Assembly (NCBI GenBank): GCA_012522475.1 | Contig: JAAYKH010000018.1 | Span: forward strand, 1 to 56,072 | DNA: 56,072 nt | Reading direction: 5' to 3' | Source: Chloroflexota bacterium | Lineage (GTDB): Bacteria > Chloroflexota > Anaerolineae > Anaerolineales > Anaerolineaceae | Shown: one piece after another, positions 18,744 through 27,271 of the stretch | Layout: the number at the start of each line of letters is the position of its first letter | Position numbering within the stretch: the first letter of the stretch is position 1 | Translations under genes and position numbers: made by a program | The notes under the pieces: model-generated | Told to the model about the DNA's origin: nothing | What the model saw: only the letters and a program-made list of their open reading frames with translations | Database searches by the model: none

Positions 18744-19586
18744 ATGATCGAACTCCCGGAGTCAAATACACTTGCTAGGCAAATCAATGAAATCCTCGTT
18801 GGAAAAAGGATTACATCGGTCCAGGCAGGGGCATCCCCGCACAAATTCGCCTGGTATCACGGTGGCCCGGCTGACTATGCTGAGCGACTTGTCAATAACC
18901 ACTTTATCTCAGCTCGCGGCGTGGGAATTTTCGTAGAAATCACGCTCTCCAAGGTCATGCTCCTTTTCAGCGATGGGGTTAACCAACGCTGGCATCCCAG
19001 CGCTGGCCCTATTCCCAAAAAGCATCAACTCCTGTTGGGGCTGGATGATGACACGTTCTTTTCAGCCTCCCTCAGTATGTACGGAGGCCTTTACTGTTGG
19101 GAACACAAGGAACCATTTGAAAATTTTTATTACACGGTCGCTTTGGAAAAGCCCTCTCCCCTCACCGAGAGGTTTGACCTGGCCTATTTTTCAGGCCTGT
19201 TATCACCCACTGAGGTTCAGAGTCTCTCGCTCAAAGCAGCCCTGGCCACTAAACAGAGCATCCCCGGGTTGGGCAATGGCTGCCTACAGGATATCCTCTG
19301 GCAGGCGCATCTGCATCCTAAACGGAAAACCAGCACCCTCACTGAAGATGAGATTCAGGCTCTGTTCTCCAGCCTGAAAAATACCCTGGCTGAAATGGCT
19401 CGCCAGGGCGGTCGCGCTACAGAAAAAGACCTGTTTGGCAAACCCGGCGGTTACCCGGTGGTGATGTGCGCGGCCAGTAAGGGCCAACCCTGCCCGCAAT
19501 GCGGCACACCCATTTTCAAAGAAGCTTTCATGGGCGGCAGTATCTACACCTGTAGGGTGTGCCAGCCGCTTGACGCGCAAGAATAA
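18744..19586 (+). CDS. Fpg/Nei-family DNA glycosylase homologue lacking the N-terminal proline
   Basis: The 280-residue protein has the full Fpg/Nei architecture: an N-terminal beta-sandwich beginning MIELPES, a helix-two-turn-helix domain with the conserved SIPGLGNGCLQDILWQAHLHP, and a C-terminal zinc finger of exact CX2CX16CX2C form (CPQC...CRVC). In Fpg and Nei the residue after the initiator Met is the catalytic proline that forms the Schiff base; here it is isoleucine, while the following glutamate is kept. Base-excision lyase chemistry may therefore be altered or lost, though DNA binding seems intact. ATG at 18744 has AAGGA upstream; frame extension to 18663 is unlikely. Confidence 0.85.
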   Translation: MIELPESNTLARQINEILVGKRITSVQAGASPHKFAWYHGGPADYAERLVNNHFISARGVGIFVEITLSKVMLLFSDGVNQRWHPSAGPIPKKHQLLLGLDDDTFFSASLSMYGGLYCWEHKEPFENFYYTVALEKPSPLTERFDLAYFSGLLSPTEVQSLSLKAALATKQSIPGLGNGCLQDILWQAHLHPKRKTSTLTEDEIQALFSSLKNTLAEMARQGGRATEKDLFGKPGGYPVVMCAASKGQPCPQCGTPIFKEAFMGGSIYTCRVCQPLDAQE

Positions 19587-19603
19587 AACCCCGGCTTTCA
19601 ACT

Positions 19604-19635
19604 GAAACAAAAAGCACCCAGCGGGCTGGGTGCTT
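19604..19635 (-). terminator. Terminator of the tRNA-Val gene
   Basis: A perfect stem AAGCACCCAG / CTGGGTGCTT is followed on the minus strand by TTTTGTTT, just 3' of tRNA-Val. It also lies after the convergent Fpg-like gene. Confidence 0.75.
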
Positions 19636-19637
19636 GA

Positions 19638-19711
19638 TGGGTGGTATAGGACTCGAACCTACGACCTTTGCGATGTCAACGCAACGCTCTAACCAGCTGA
19701 GCTAACCACCC
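19638..19711 (-). tRNA. tRNA-Val(GAC)
   Basis: A full cloverleaf is visible: acceptor GGGTGGT / ACCACCC, D-arm GCTC...GAGC, anticodon stem TTGCG / CGCAA with loop TTGACAT (anticodon GAC), and T-arm with GGTTCGAGTCC. CCA is not encoded. Confidence 0.95.
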
Positions 19712-20035
19712 AAAAGTGTAGACATTATACACCAGGCGCCAATAAAATCAAGGCCGTATTGCCTCGCGAATAATCTTAACGTAAGAGTATCCGCTGCTTC
19801 ATAAAGAATATTACCCTAGACTGGACCAAAGTGCTTGACGATAGAGAAAACGTATCGATCCCAATATCGATAAATTATAGAAGATCGTAAAGTGACATTC
19901 TGATTCGAGGCGGCCGGCACTCTAAAGGAAGCTTTTCTATTGCGGAACTACAAGCGATTAATGATTTAATTACTCCAAACTTCAATGCACTGATGCTTTA
20001 TAATACAACTATAAGTAAAGAAAGCTATCGGAACT
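19712..20035. other. Intergenic region upstream of the AMMECR1 gene
   Basis: No gene is supported. A TATAAT box at 19999-20004 may be the -10 element for the downstream gene. A stretch from about 19895 to 20035 reads without stops in a frame different from the AMMECR1 gene and could be a decayed fragment, but I recognise nothing in it. Confidence 0.35.
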
Positions 20036-20608
20036 ATGAACCAAGAATTCAATCTAACAGAACAAGGTTATTTACTGAAGATTGCCCGCCAGGCATTAGA
20101 AAATGCCGCGCAGGGGAAGCCTTTGCCAGAATTAGATTTCAATCAATTGCCTGCTTCATTTGCGGAAAACGGCGCTTCCTTTGTAACCCTGACGATTGAT
20201 GAACGCCTTCGGGGTTGTATCGGTACGCTTGACGCCTATCAGCCCCTTGCCCGAGACGTTCAGGAACACGCCGTTGCGGCGGGGCTGCAAGATTTTCGAT
20301 TTCCTAAAGTCATCGTCGATGAGCTGGCAATGATAAAAATTGAGGTCTCTGTACTGACAGAACGAAAAAGGTTGATTTATGATCGGCCGCAAGACCTGGT
20401 TACCAAGCTCAAGCCGCATATTGACGGGGTAATACTGCAGGACGGCATTAAAAAGGCCACCTTTTTACCCCAGGTATGGGAGAAGCTGCCCAATCCTGAA
20501 GAATTTCTTTCTCAGCTTTGCTATAAAATGGGGGTGCCAAGGGACACGTGGTGCACAAAGCCGCTTGATGTCTTTGTTTACCAGGTTCGGAAATTCCATG
20601 AACAATAA
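20036..20608 (+). CDS. amrA: AMMECR1 domain protein (AmmeMemoRadiSam system protein A type)
   Basis: The 190-residue protein is a single AMMECR1 domain. The family hallmark LRGCIGTL lies near residue 59, and conserved surroundings such as SFVTLTIDERLRGC and FPKVIVDEL are present. In many bacteria and archaea this protein is encoded beside a MEMO1-like protein and a radical SAM enzyme, whose joint role is poorly understood. Neither partner is in this window, so AmrA appears orphaned or has distant partners. The ribosome-binding site is weak (GAAAG). No signal peptide, so cytoplasmic. Confidence 0.85.
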   Translation: MNQEFNLTEQGYLLKIARQALENAAQGKPLPELDFNQLPASFAENGASFVTLTIDERLRGCIGTLDAYQPLARDVQEHAVAAGLQDFRFPKVIVDELAMIKIEVSVLTERKRLIYDRPQDLVTKLKPHIDGVILQDGIKKATFLPQVWEKLPNPEEFLSQLCYKMGVPRDTWCTKPLDVFVYQVRKFHEQ

Positions 20609-20738
20609 AAGCCGTTAACCCTCTCAAAACCCTCTCAAACAACGATTAACTGCATGTTTGAGAGTCATTGAAAGCTTAACAGCATAAAATCAATCAAGAC
20701 GGTACTGAAAACTTGATTTGTTTAAAAGGATCTTATCC

Positions 20739-22412
20739 ATGTTTGAAAAACAAATGTCTAAAAAAGAAAAGGCTCAAAAAATCGTTAACGATCCCTGGAT
20801 GCCTCTTCTGGTTGCGCTGATCATCATGGTGATTTTCGATCAACTCAACTGGGGGCGACAGTTCGGGATTCAATTTTTGTTGTTGACACTCATGATCCTC
20901 GCAGGTTTGTTCTTCCTGGCCAGGATCGAGAATAAAAACATTCCCTGGCGTTCATGCCTGCTTTTAATTCCAATCCTGTTAGGCGCCGCAATGACCGCCT
21001 TTCAAGCTGCTGTCAGCACCACTTTTTTCAATATTCTGCTCACGGTCGTTGCCCTGTCCTACTTGGCTATGACCCTGCTCAATGGGCAATGGATGCTGTT
21101 TCGCGTTCGGGAAGTGGCGTTAGGTATTCTGCGGCTGATCCAATCTGCACTGATCGACCCGGTCATGGTTTTTATTCATCATGGACAGTCGCAAAAGGAC
21201 CGTCCAGCAAGCGGGAAAAATGCCGGCTGGCAAAAAATCCAACCGTTTATCATTGGCGTGTTCATTGCTGCCCCGCTGCTTTTAATCTTTGGTGCCTTGT
21301 TAGCCAGTGCCGACTTAATCTTCAAAGAGCGCCTGGCGGGCATGCTCGACCTGTTTACTATTGAAAATCTCCCACAGTTGATTTTTCGAGCGTTTTATAT
21401 CATCACGCTGGGCTATTTTATGGCTGGCGCCTTTGTGCACGCGGTCTCACGCAGTGCAGAAGAAAAAACCTTCACACCCAATCAACCGTTGCTGCAACCT
21501 TTTTTGGGGCATGTGGAATCTCTGACCGTGCTGGTTTTGGTGAACCTTTTATTTCTAAGCTTCATCATTATTCAATTCCGCTATTTCTTCGCCGGTCAGG
21601 CCAATATATCTGTTGAAGGCTTCACCTATGCAGCATACACCAGACGAGGGTTTTTTGAACTGGTGGCTGTGGCGCTTATCAGTCTGGGGGTGTATTACCT
21701 GTTGAGCATGTTTACGAAACGGACCGAGCAGAAAATTAAGTATACCTTTTCCGCTCTGGGCATCCTCTTGATGCTGCAGGTCGGCTGTATGCTGATCTCT
21801 GCTTTTCAACGCCTCAGTCTGTACGAGGCCGCCTATGGTTTTACCACCCTGCGCACGCTTACCCACATCTTCATGATCTGGCTGGGTGTTGTGATCCCCA
21901 CCGTTATCTTGATGGAGGTCTTCGACCAATTTAAGAGGCTGGCGCTGGTACTCTGGCTGGTTTTCTTCGGGTTTACCCTGACGCTGAATCTGCTGAACAT
22001 AGATCGCTTTATTGCCCGGCAAAACCTGGCGCACGCCTTGGCTGGTGAGCCCCTGGATGCTAGTTATTTGCTCAATAATTTGAGTGTTGACGCCATCCCC
22101 ATCCTGTTTGAGGCCCAACAAGCCCCGGATATGCCGCAGGAACTTCAAGAAACGTTGTCCGCGATTCTGGCGTGTAAATCCGTCCTTGACGATAAACCCG
22201 AGCAAAGGCTCTCCTGGTCGGAATGGCATTTTTCCAAAGCCCGGGCAGATCGTCTGTTTGAAACGAACCGGGAGAAACTTACCGACAAGTACCTGAGCTT
22301 GAAAGAAGAGTCTTATGTCTATGAGCAGGATGGTGTGCGCATTGAGGAGACCTATCATTACTATTATTTTTTCGTGAATGGCGAAGAAGTCTTTTGTAGG
22401 CCAGTGGAGTGA
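20739..22412 (+). CDS. DUF4173/DUF4153-type multi-pass membrane protein
   Basis: The 557-residue protein carries about ten to twelve predicted membrane helices, with a hydrophilic loop near residues 150-165 and a soluble C-terminal tail of about 110 residues. The segment RAFYIITLGYFMAGAFVHAV and the later YAAYTRRGFFELVAVALISLGVYYLL match the conserved core of DUF4173 proteins, which are of unknown function. The tail contains a tyrosine-rich stretch. ATG at 20739 is chosen because AAAAGGA precedes it by eight bases; the frame begins at a TTG at 20718. It converges on the SLC13 gene. No function is proposed. Confidence 0.78.
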   Translation: MFEKQMSKKEKAQKIVNDPWMPLLVALIIMVIFDQLNWGRQFGIQFLLLTLMILAGLFFLARIENKNIPWRSCLLLIPILLGAAMTAFQAAVSTTFFNILLTVVALSYLAMTLLNGQWMLFRVREVALGILRLIQSALIDPVMVFIHHGQSQKDRPASGKNAGWQKIQPFIIGVFIAAPLLLIFGALLASADLIFKERLAGMLDLFTIENLPQLIFRAFYIITLGYFMAGAFVHAVSRSAEEKTFTPNQPLLQPFLGHVESLTVLVLVNLLFLSFIIIQFRYFFAGQANISVEGFTYAAYTRRGFFELVAVALISLGVYYLLSMFTKRTEQKIKYTFSALGILLMLQVGCMLISAFQRLSLYEAAYGFTTLRTLTHIFMIWLGVVIPTVILMEVFDQFKRLALVLWLVFFGFTLTLNLLNIDRFIARQNLAHALAGEPLDASYLLNNLSVDAIPILFEAQQAPDMPQELQETLSAILACKSVLDDKPEQRLSWSEWHFSKARADRLFETNREKLTDKYLSLKEESYVYEQDGVRIEETYHYYYFFVNGEEVFCRPVE

Positions 22413-22453
22413 AAATTAACCCCTTCAGGCTTGTTAGCTGAACTGACTTGCAG

Positions 22454-24463
22454 CTAAAATGGAAATATTAACGGCAACAGGAGTGTGCTTACCAGAATCA
22501 CGATTATTGAAATTGGTAAACCCTGTTTGATGTAATCGGAAAACCGATAACTGCCCGGTGTCATCACCATCATATTGACTGAATGCGATAGAGGGCTGAT
22601 AAAAGATGCGGTCAGGGCATAGGCCATGCCCAGCATAAAGGTATTGGGCGAAACACCCAGGGCATAAGCCGTGTTGAGGGCGATGGGTGCCATGATTGCG
22701 GTTAACACTGGGGCTGGTAAAAAGAATTTTGCAGCAATCACCAGCACCATCAACCCGGCCAAAACTGCAGAGGGCCCAAAACCACCGACCAAATCCACCA
22801 TCCAGTTGCTGACTACTGCTGCAGCACCAGTATCTTGAATGGCATATCCCAATGGCAGCATGGCGGCAAGTACAAAGATCAAGCTCCAATCGATGCTCTC
22901 ATAGGCGTTTTCCATCGTTAACGCACCGCCGAGCACCATCAGAGCACAACCCATAATCGCTGTGATAGCAATCGGGATGTCAAAAATGAGCGCCAACAGC
23001 GCCACGCCAACGACAATAGCTGCTGCAAGCGGCGCTTTTTTAAGCAGCGGCTGCTCCTGCAGGTCCATCTTTAAGACCACAAAATCGCGTTCACGTCCCA
23101 TTTCCTTTAAGTTTTCTACGGGGCCAAAACACAACAACGCGTCGCCGTGCTGCAGCGTAAGATCACCCAATGCGCTTCGCAAAACACGATCGCCACGCCA
23201 AACTGCAAGCACCGTTACATGATATTTTTCCCTGAAATGAGCTTCTCGCAGAGTCTTGCCTGCCAATTTTGAATAGGGTGAAAGCATTACCTCCACCATC
23301 TGCGTTGAACTGCTGGTTAATTCCTCTAAATCGGCCTCAACATTCGGGATAACTTTCAACGATTGCAAGCCGCGCAGAACTTCAATATCAGTGTGTCGCC
23401 CTTCGACGATGAGCACATCACCCGCATAAATTTTGAAATTTGAGTTTGTTAGGTTAACCTCAGCCCTGTTTCTGCTAACCCTTAACACCGTGATTCCATA
23501 GGCAGAGCCCAGACGGCTTTCGTTCAAGGTTTTCCCAACCAGCGATGATTCTTCAGGAACGCGAATTGTCAACAAATGCTCATCAAGCATGTATTTTGAT
23601 AAACCCTCGATTCCCAACTGGCAGTAACCCGGTTGCTGGCAAAATTTAGAAATGCTTTCTTGTGGCCCCTCGATCAAGACGCGGTCGCCGGGCAAGATGA
23701 TCACCCTTTGAAGGTTGGTCCGTCTGATAATTTCACCCTGTTGAATGCCGAGAACATTGATTTGATGTTGGTGACGAATATTGATCTCCTTGAGCGATTT
23801 ATGTGCAAAAAGTGAATCTGGAGAAATTAATAATTCCGCTAAGACAAGGCCCTCGGTGACCAATTGCTCTGCAACCGGACGCTGATCCTCAACAATGAAA
23901 AATGGTCGCTGGCAAAGCTCATCAATTCGGTCTAATCGGCCTAAAACCAGTAATTGATCATAGGCTTCGATGACCGTGTCTGTAGAGATTTGAACGATCT
24001 GATGATGCTTCCGCTTGATGCTAAGCACTGTCAACCCCAACGCCTGACCGATGCGACTTTCAGCCAGGGTCTTACCCACCAGCGGATTATCGTGGTTAAC
24101 GATCAAGAGCGCCAGCCTTTCTTGCAGGAAGTATTGATCTTGAGAGATCTCTTCATGCATTGGGTCGGTGTCAGTCAGCATTTTGCGCGGTTGGCGATCG
24201 GGAAGAAACCGGCGTCCAATTAAAACAATGTAGGCAATACTGGTAATTAAGATCAATAACCCACCCGGGGCCATTTTGAAAAACGTTAATGGCGGTAAAT
24301 TGGCCGCAATCAACGTATCTTGAATAATCAAAAAGGTTGGCGCACCAATTAATGGGATCATGCTGCCAAATAGCGTTCCATAAGCCATTGGCATCAACAA
24401 GCGTGAGGGCGAACGATTGGTATGGCGGGCGATTTCTAAAATTATGGGCAAAAACATCGCCAC
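22454..24463 (-). pseudogene. SLC13-type permease with four RCK_C domains, C-terminal fragment (frameshifted)
   Basis: This 669-codon frame holds most of a divalent-anion:Na+ symporter-type permease. It opens at the end of the first permease half (AMFLPIILEIAR), continues with the first membrane half, then four tandem RCK_C/TrkA_C domains (each marked by LVGKTLAESRIG- or LAGKTLREA-like segments at about residues 125, 215, 300 and 385), and ends with the second membrane half. A start at ATG 24463 has no ribosome-binding site and would begin inside the transport domain, so the frame is best read as the downstream part of a gene broken near 24461-24467. Transported ion is unknown; such proteins are often annotated as sulfate or citrate permeases. 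Confidence 0.8.
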
Positions 24464-24804
24464 ACACCTACATTGGTGACAACAGTCGCTAACAACGCGG
24501 AGGTCACGATTATGATGGTGATTAAGCGCGCTTCACTTTTGCCAGCTAATTTGCGTAAACGAGCGCCAATGATGCTGGAGATACCTGTGCGGTGCAAGCC
24601 TGCAGAGAGGATAAACATGGCCCACACGATCACTGTTGCCGAGCTGCTAAAACCTGAGAGCGCCTGGGCAGGCGAGACTAGGCCGGTGAGTGCCAGGGCT
24701 ACCAAGACAAATAACGCCGTTAAATCCGTACGGATCAACCCGGTGGCAAAGAGGAGGATTGCAATCAATAAGATAATTGCTAAGATAAGAATCTCAGGCA
24801 GCAT
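24442..24804 (-). pseudogene. SLC13-type permease, N-terminal fragment
   Basis: This 120-residue fragment has three membrane helices and the conserved N-terminal permease sequence, ending in TSALLATVVTNVGVWRCFCP before a stop. Family members continue as TNVGVAMFLPI, which is exactly what the next frame encodes. Removing two bases from the GTGTG tract (plus-strand CA repeat at 24461-24466) restores one frame of about 783 residues. ATG 24804 has GGAG upstream, so the 5' end looks functional. Possible explanations are a recent pseudogene, slipped-strand phase variation or a sequencing error. Confidence 0.75.
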
Positions 24805-25096
24805 CAAGAATCTCCAGCAGGAAAGTTTGTTAGCTGATTGGATTATATCAATTATTATGCGAGCTAAGGCTTAATGCGTCGTTTATGCTGTGGCTGAATT
24901 AAAAGATGCCATAGCGGCACTCGACAAAATTCTCTCGTACTTACTTTTACAAGCTATGTGGGTGGTCACAACTAGCATAAAATGCGATTCATACAACCCG
25001 TCCCACCGGGTGAACCAGATCACCCAAATCCTCATAATCGCACCACTAGACTCCCTGAGCAGAAGGACAAGGGGAAAGGGATATTCCCAGCATGGC
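24805..25096. other. Intergenic region between SLC13 and fmdB genes
   Basis: No gene is supported. An open frame beginning at 24890 lacks a ribosome-binding site and would overlap the fmdB promoter. The region separates divergent transcription units. Confidence 0.4.
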
Positions 25097-25142
25097 TTGA
25101 CAAAATCTACTGAGCGGATTATACTATACTCTAGTATAGTAT
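25097..25142 (+). promoter_or_regulatory. Strong promoter with palindromic operator for the fmdB-csoR-osmC operon
   Basis: TTGACA (25097-25102) and TATACT (25120-25125) are 17 bp apart. A near-perfect palindrome with 10-bp arms, ATACTATACT-CT-AGTATAGTAT, covers 25121-25142, overlapping the -10 box and the start site. The arrangement fits repression by the CsoR-family protein encoded two genes downstream; that link is inference. Confidence 0.8.
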
Positions 25143-25160
25143 CAATGGAGATTCACATTT

Positions 25161-25364
25161 ATGCCGATTTATGAGTACCACTGTGATGATTGCGGTCATG
25201 ATTTTGAAAAGCTGGTTCGCTTCTCCGATCCAGTGATCAACTCGCCGGACTGCCCAGGTTGTCACTCGGAGAATACGCACAAACGCATCTCAGCGGTGGC
25301 CGTTTTTAGTGCCAGCCAAAACCAGAGTGTATCGAGTTGCAGTAGTTCGGGCCCCTTTCGCTGA
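25161..25364 (+). CDS. FmdB-family zinc ribbon protein
   Basis: The 67-residue protein is a small FmdB-type zinc ribbon. It starts with the family signature MPIYEYHCDDCGHDFEKL and has the second knuckle CPGC, giving a four-cysteine metal site, followed by the usual FSDPVINSPDCP and a flexible serine-rich tail containing one further cysteine. Members are thought to be regulatory or metal-binding; no enzymatic role is known. It is the first gene behind the palindromic operator, with the CsoR-family gene 49 bases downstream, which suggests a metal or thiol-stress response. Confidence 0.87.
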   Translation: MPIYEYHCDDCGHDFEKLVRFSDPVINSPDCPGCHSENTHKRISAVAVFSASQNQSVSSCSSSGPFR

Positions 25365-25413
25365 GCTACTTAATCAATAAACCAGACCGGTGGTCTGGAA
25401 GGAACCCAATCAG

Positions 25414-25701
25414 ATGCTCAATTTAAAAAGCGTCCAGGCAAAATCGCAGATTATTCACCGCCTGGCGCGGGTGGAGGGCCAGCTGCGCGGCGTACAAAAA
25501 ATGATTGCAGAAGACCGTGACTGCAAAGACATTGTCCAGCAGTTGATTGCCATCCGCTCCGCGGTACAATCGGCCAGCCTGAGCTTTATGCAGGATGTGA
25601 CCACGGAATGCCTGGCGAACCTGGATCATCAGGGCGACCCGGAAGCGCAAAGGGTCGCAATGAGCGATTTGATTAAAATGCTGGGGAAACTATCCGAATA
25701 A
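25414..25701 (+). CDS. CsoR/FrmR/CstR-family (DUF156) transcriptional repressor
   Basis: The 95-residue all-helical repressor contains the family DNA-binding face (IIHRLARVEGQLRGVQKMI) and the sensing helix. Cys37 and Cys66 are present with the spacing of the conserved CsoR/CstR pair, but the residue four before Cys66 is Val62 where copper-sensing CsoR and formaldehyde or metal-sensing relatives have histidine. This pattern fits a thiol or persulfide sensor such as CstR better than a Cu(I) sensor. ATG 25414 is chosen with GGAAGGA upstream; GTG 25390 is possible. It lies between fmdB and osmC and probably controls the operon through the palindrome at 25121-25142. Confidence 0.87.
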   Translation: MLNLKSVQAKSQIIHRLARVEGQLRGVQKMIAEDRDCKDIVQQLIAIRSAVQSASLSFMQDVTTECLANLDHQGDPEAQRVAMSDLIKMLGKLSE

Positions 25702-25730
25702 ACACACATACAAAGGAATAAGGAGAATTA

Positions 25731-26144
25731 ATGGCAGCAAATACCGTTTTACGCTGGATCCCGGAAGGGAAGCGCTTTGTCTCGACTGATTCAACCGGCC
25801 ATTCGGTGACCTTATCGGCGCCGGATGAGAATTTTGGCATGAAACCCTCCGAACTGATCCTTTCATCGTTGGCTGGATGTGCTGCCTTTGACGTGGTGAA
25901 CATCCTGACTAAAAAACAAACGCCGCTCTCGCATCTTGAAGTCCAGGTCAGTGCAGAACAAGATGAAAACCCACCCTGGCCGTTTCGCAAAATTCATATG
26001 AAGTTTCTCCTTAAAGGCGAAGGCTTAACTGAAAAAAACGTTCAGCAGGCAATCAGACTGTCGGAAGAAAAATATTGTTCGGTCGCAGCCACGCTGCGTG
26101 GTGTGGCGGACATCAGCACCAGTTTCGAAATCTTAGAAAGTTGA
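25731..26144 (+). CDS. OsmC-family protein
   Basis: The 137-residue protein is an OsmC/Ohr-fold protein. Both redox cysteines are present: Cys50 in SSLAGCAAFDVV and Cys116 in SEEKYCSVAATL. The pattern matches OsmC-like thiol peroxidases acting on organic hydroperoxides or on low-molecular-weight thiol species. It is cytoplasmic, functions as a dimer in the family, and has AAGGAG-type sites upstream. It is third in the fmdB-csoR-osmC unit; coupling to a cysteine-only CsoR relative suggests a reactive sulfur or thiol stress role, which is inference. Confidence 0.9.
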   Translation: MAANTVLRWIPEGKRFVSTDSTGHSVTLSAPDENFGMKPSELILSSLAGCAAFDVVNILTKKQTPLSHLEVQVSAEQDENPPWPFRKIHMKFLLKGEGLTEKNVQQAIRLSEEKYCSVAATLRGVADISTSFEILES

Positions 26145-26154
26145 CCTTTGAGGG

Positions 26155-27063
26155 TTAATCTCCGTCACGCTTTAATGGTGTGAAGCCCCCTCCCAAGGCT
26201 TCTTGCGCCTGGCCAATCACCATAAAGGCTTTAGGGTCAATATCATGGACCAGGCCTTTTAACCGGTTAATGTCCATCCGAGAGACAACACAATAAATGA
26301 CATGACGCGGTTCGCCTGTGTAAGCGCCGGTGCCCGCCAGAATGGTGACGCCGCGCTCTAATTCTCGCATGATCACCTGGGCAATTGCCTCGGTTTGGGT
26401 GGTGACGATCATAGCTGAGCGAATGACGTTTGTACCTTCCAAGGCAAGCTCTGCCGCCAAGCCACTAACATAAATCAAAACCAGGCCGTATAAGGCTTTG
26501 GTCCAGCCAAACACGAACCCTGCTGCCAAAACCACCAGGGAATCAGTGATTAAATAGGCCTGTGAGATGGTGATGTTGAAACGCCAGTTGAGAATCCGGC
26601 CCAGAATATCAGAACCACCGCTGGTGCCCCGGCCCCGATAAACAACGCCCAACCCGATCCCCAGCAGTAAACCCCCATAAATGGTGTTCAGGACCAGGTC
26701 GTCGGTGACACCCGCGCTCGGTAAAAAGAGCACCAGAAGGTCGGTAAAGCCTGAAAAGGCCAGAATCGATAGGAGGGTCCGGGTAGCGAAGCGCGGCCCA
26801 CCTAAATGGCGCCACCCCAAGAGGAACAAGGGGATATTGCCGAGGAAGATCATCAAACCGATTGGGAAATCTGTGTAATGATTGATCAATTGCGCCAAAC
26901 CGCTGATCCCACCGCTAACCAGGTCTGCCGGTACAAGAAAAAGCCTGAGCGCGGCAGCCTGAATCAGAGCGCCCACCAGAATCAGTGCGAAATCCGATAG
27001 GTCGCTTCGGGAAAACTTGATTTCTGATAAGAAGCTTTTTATGTCAGCATTAAAATCTCTCAT
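26155..27063 (-). CDS. YitT family membrane protein (DUF161 + DUF2179)
   Basis: The 302-residue protein has an N-terminal membrane domain with about five or six helices in two DUF161 repeats (for example LVSGGISGLAQLI and GRGTSGGSDILGRIL) and a C-terminal soluble DUF2179 domain from about residue 215 (AMIVTTQTEAIAQVIMREL, GVTILAGTGAYTG). The family is widespread in Gram-positive and Chloroflexota bacteria; a transport role is suspected but not established. The soluble domain resembles ACT/PII-like sensors. It converges on osmC and is divergent from lexA. Confidence 0.9.
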   Translation of the reverse strand: MRDFNADIKSFLSEIKFSRSDLSDFALILVGALIQAAALRLFLVPADLVSGGISGLAQLINHYTDFPIGLMIFLGNIPLFLLGWRHLGGPRFATRTLLSILAFSGFTDLLVLFLPSAGVTDDLVLNTIYGGLLLGIGLGVVYRGRGTSGGSDILGRILNWRFNITISQAYLITDSLVVLAAGFVFGWTKALYGLVLIYVSGLAAELALEGTNVIRSAMIVTTQTEAIAQVIMRELERGVTILAGTGAYTGEPRHVIYCVVSRMDINRLKGLVHDIDPKAFMVIGQAQEALGGGFTPLKRDGD

Positions 27064-27192
27064 TAATTAGAGACCTCATTAATTAGTAATCTTAGTTCGT
27101 GCACCAATCACAGCGCCAACCATTATACCTTTCTCAGAGCTAAGTACGACAATAAAAAAGAGATTTGCTTGCTAAGCAGTGCTATTTTGCCC

Positions 27193-27221
27193 TTGACACC
27201 GAACAGATGTTCGGGTATTAT
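27193..27221 (+). promoter_or_regulatory. lexA promoter with embedded SOS box
   Basis: TTGACA (27193-27198) and TATTAT (27216-27221) are 17 bp apart. The spacer contains the 16-bp palindrome CCGAACAGATGTTCGG (27199-27214), a match to the CGAAC-N4-GTTCG LexA/DinR box of Gram-positive and Chloroflexota bacteria. LexA therefore very likely represses its own promoter. Confidence 0.92.
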
Positions 27222-27271
27222 GAGAGTGAAATATTAGCACAAATGAGCGGTTTTATCAAAAGGAGCCTGAG

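Noticed and set aside
24890-25174. Open frame of 94 codons upstream of fmdB
   Set aside because: No ribosome-binding site; it would run through the -35/-10 promoter and operator of the next operon.
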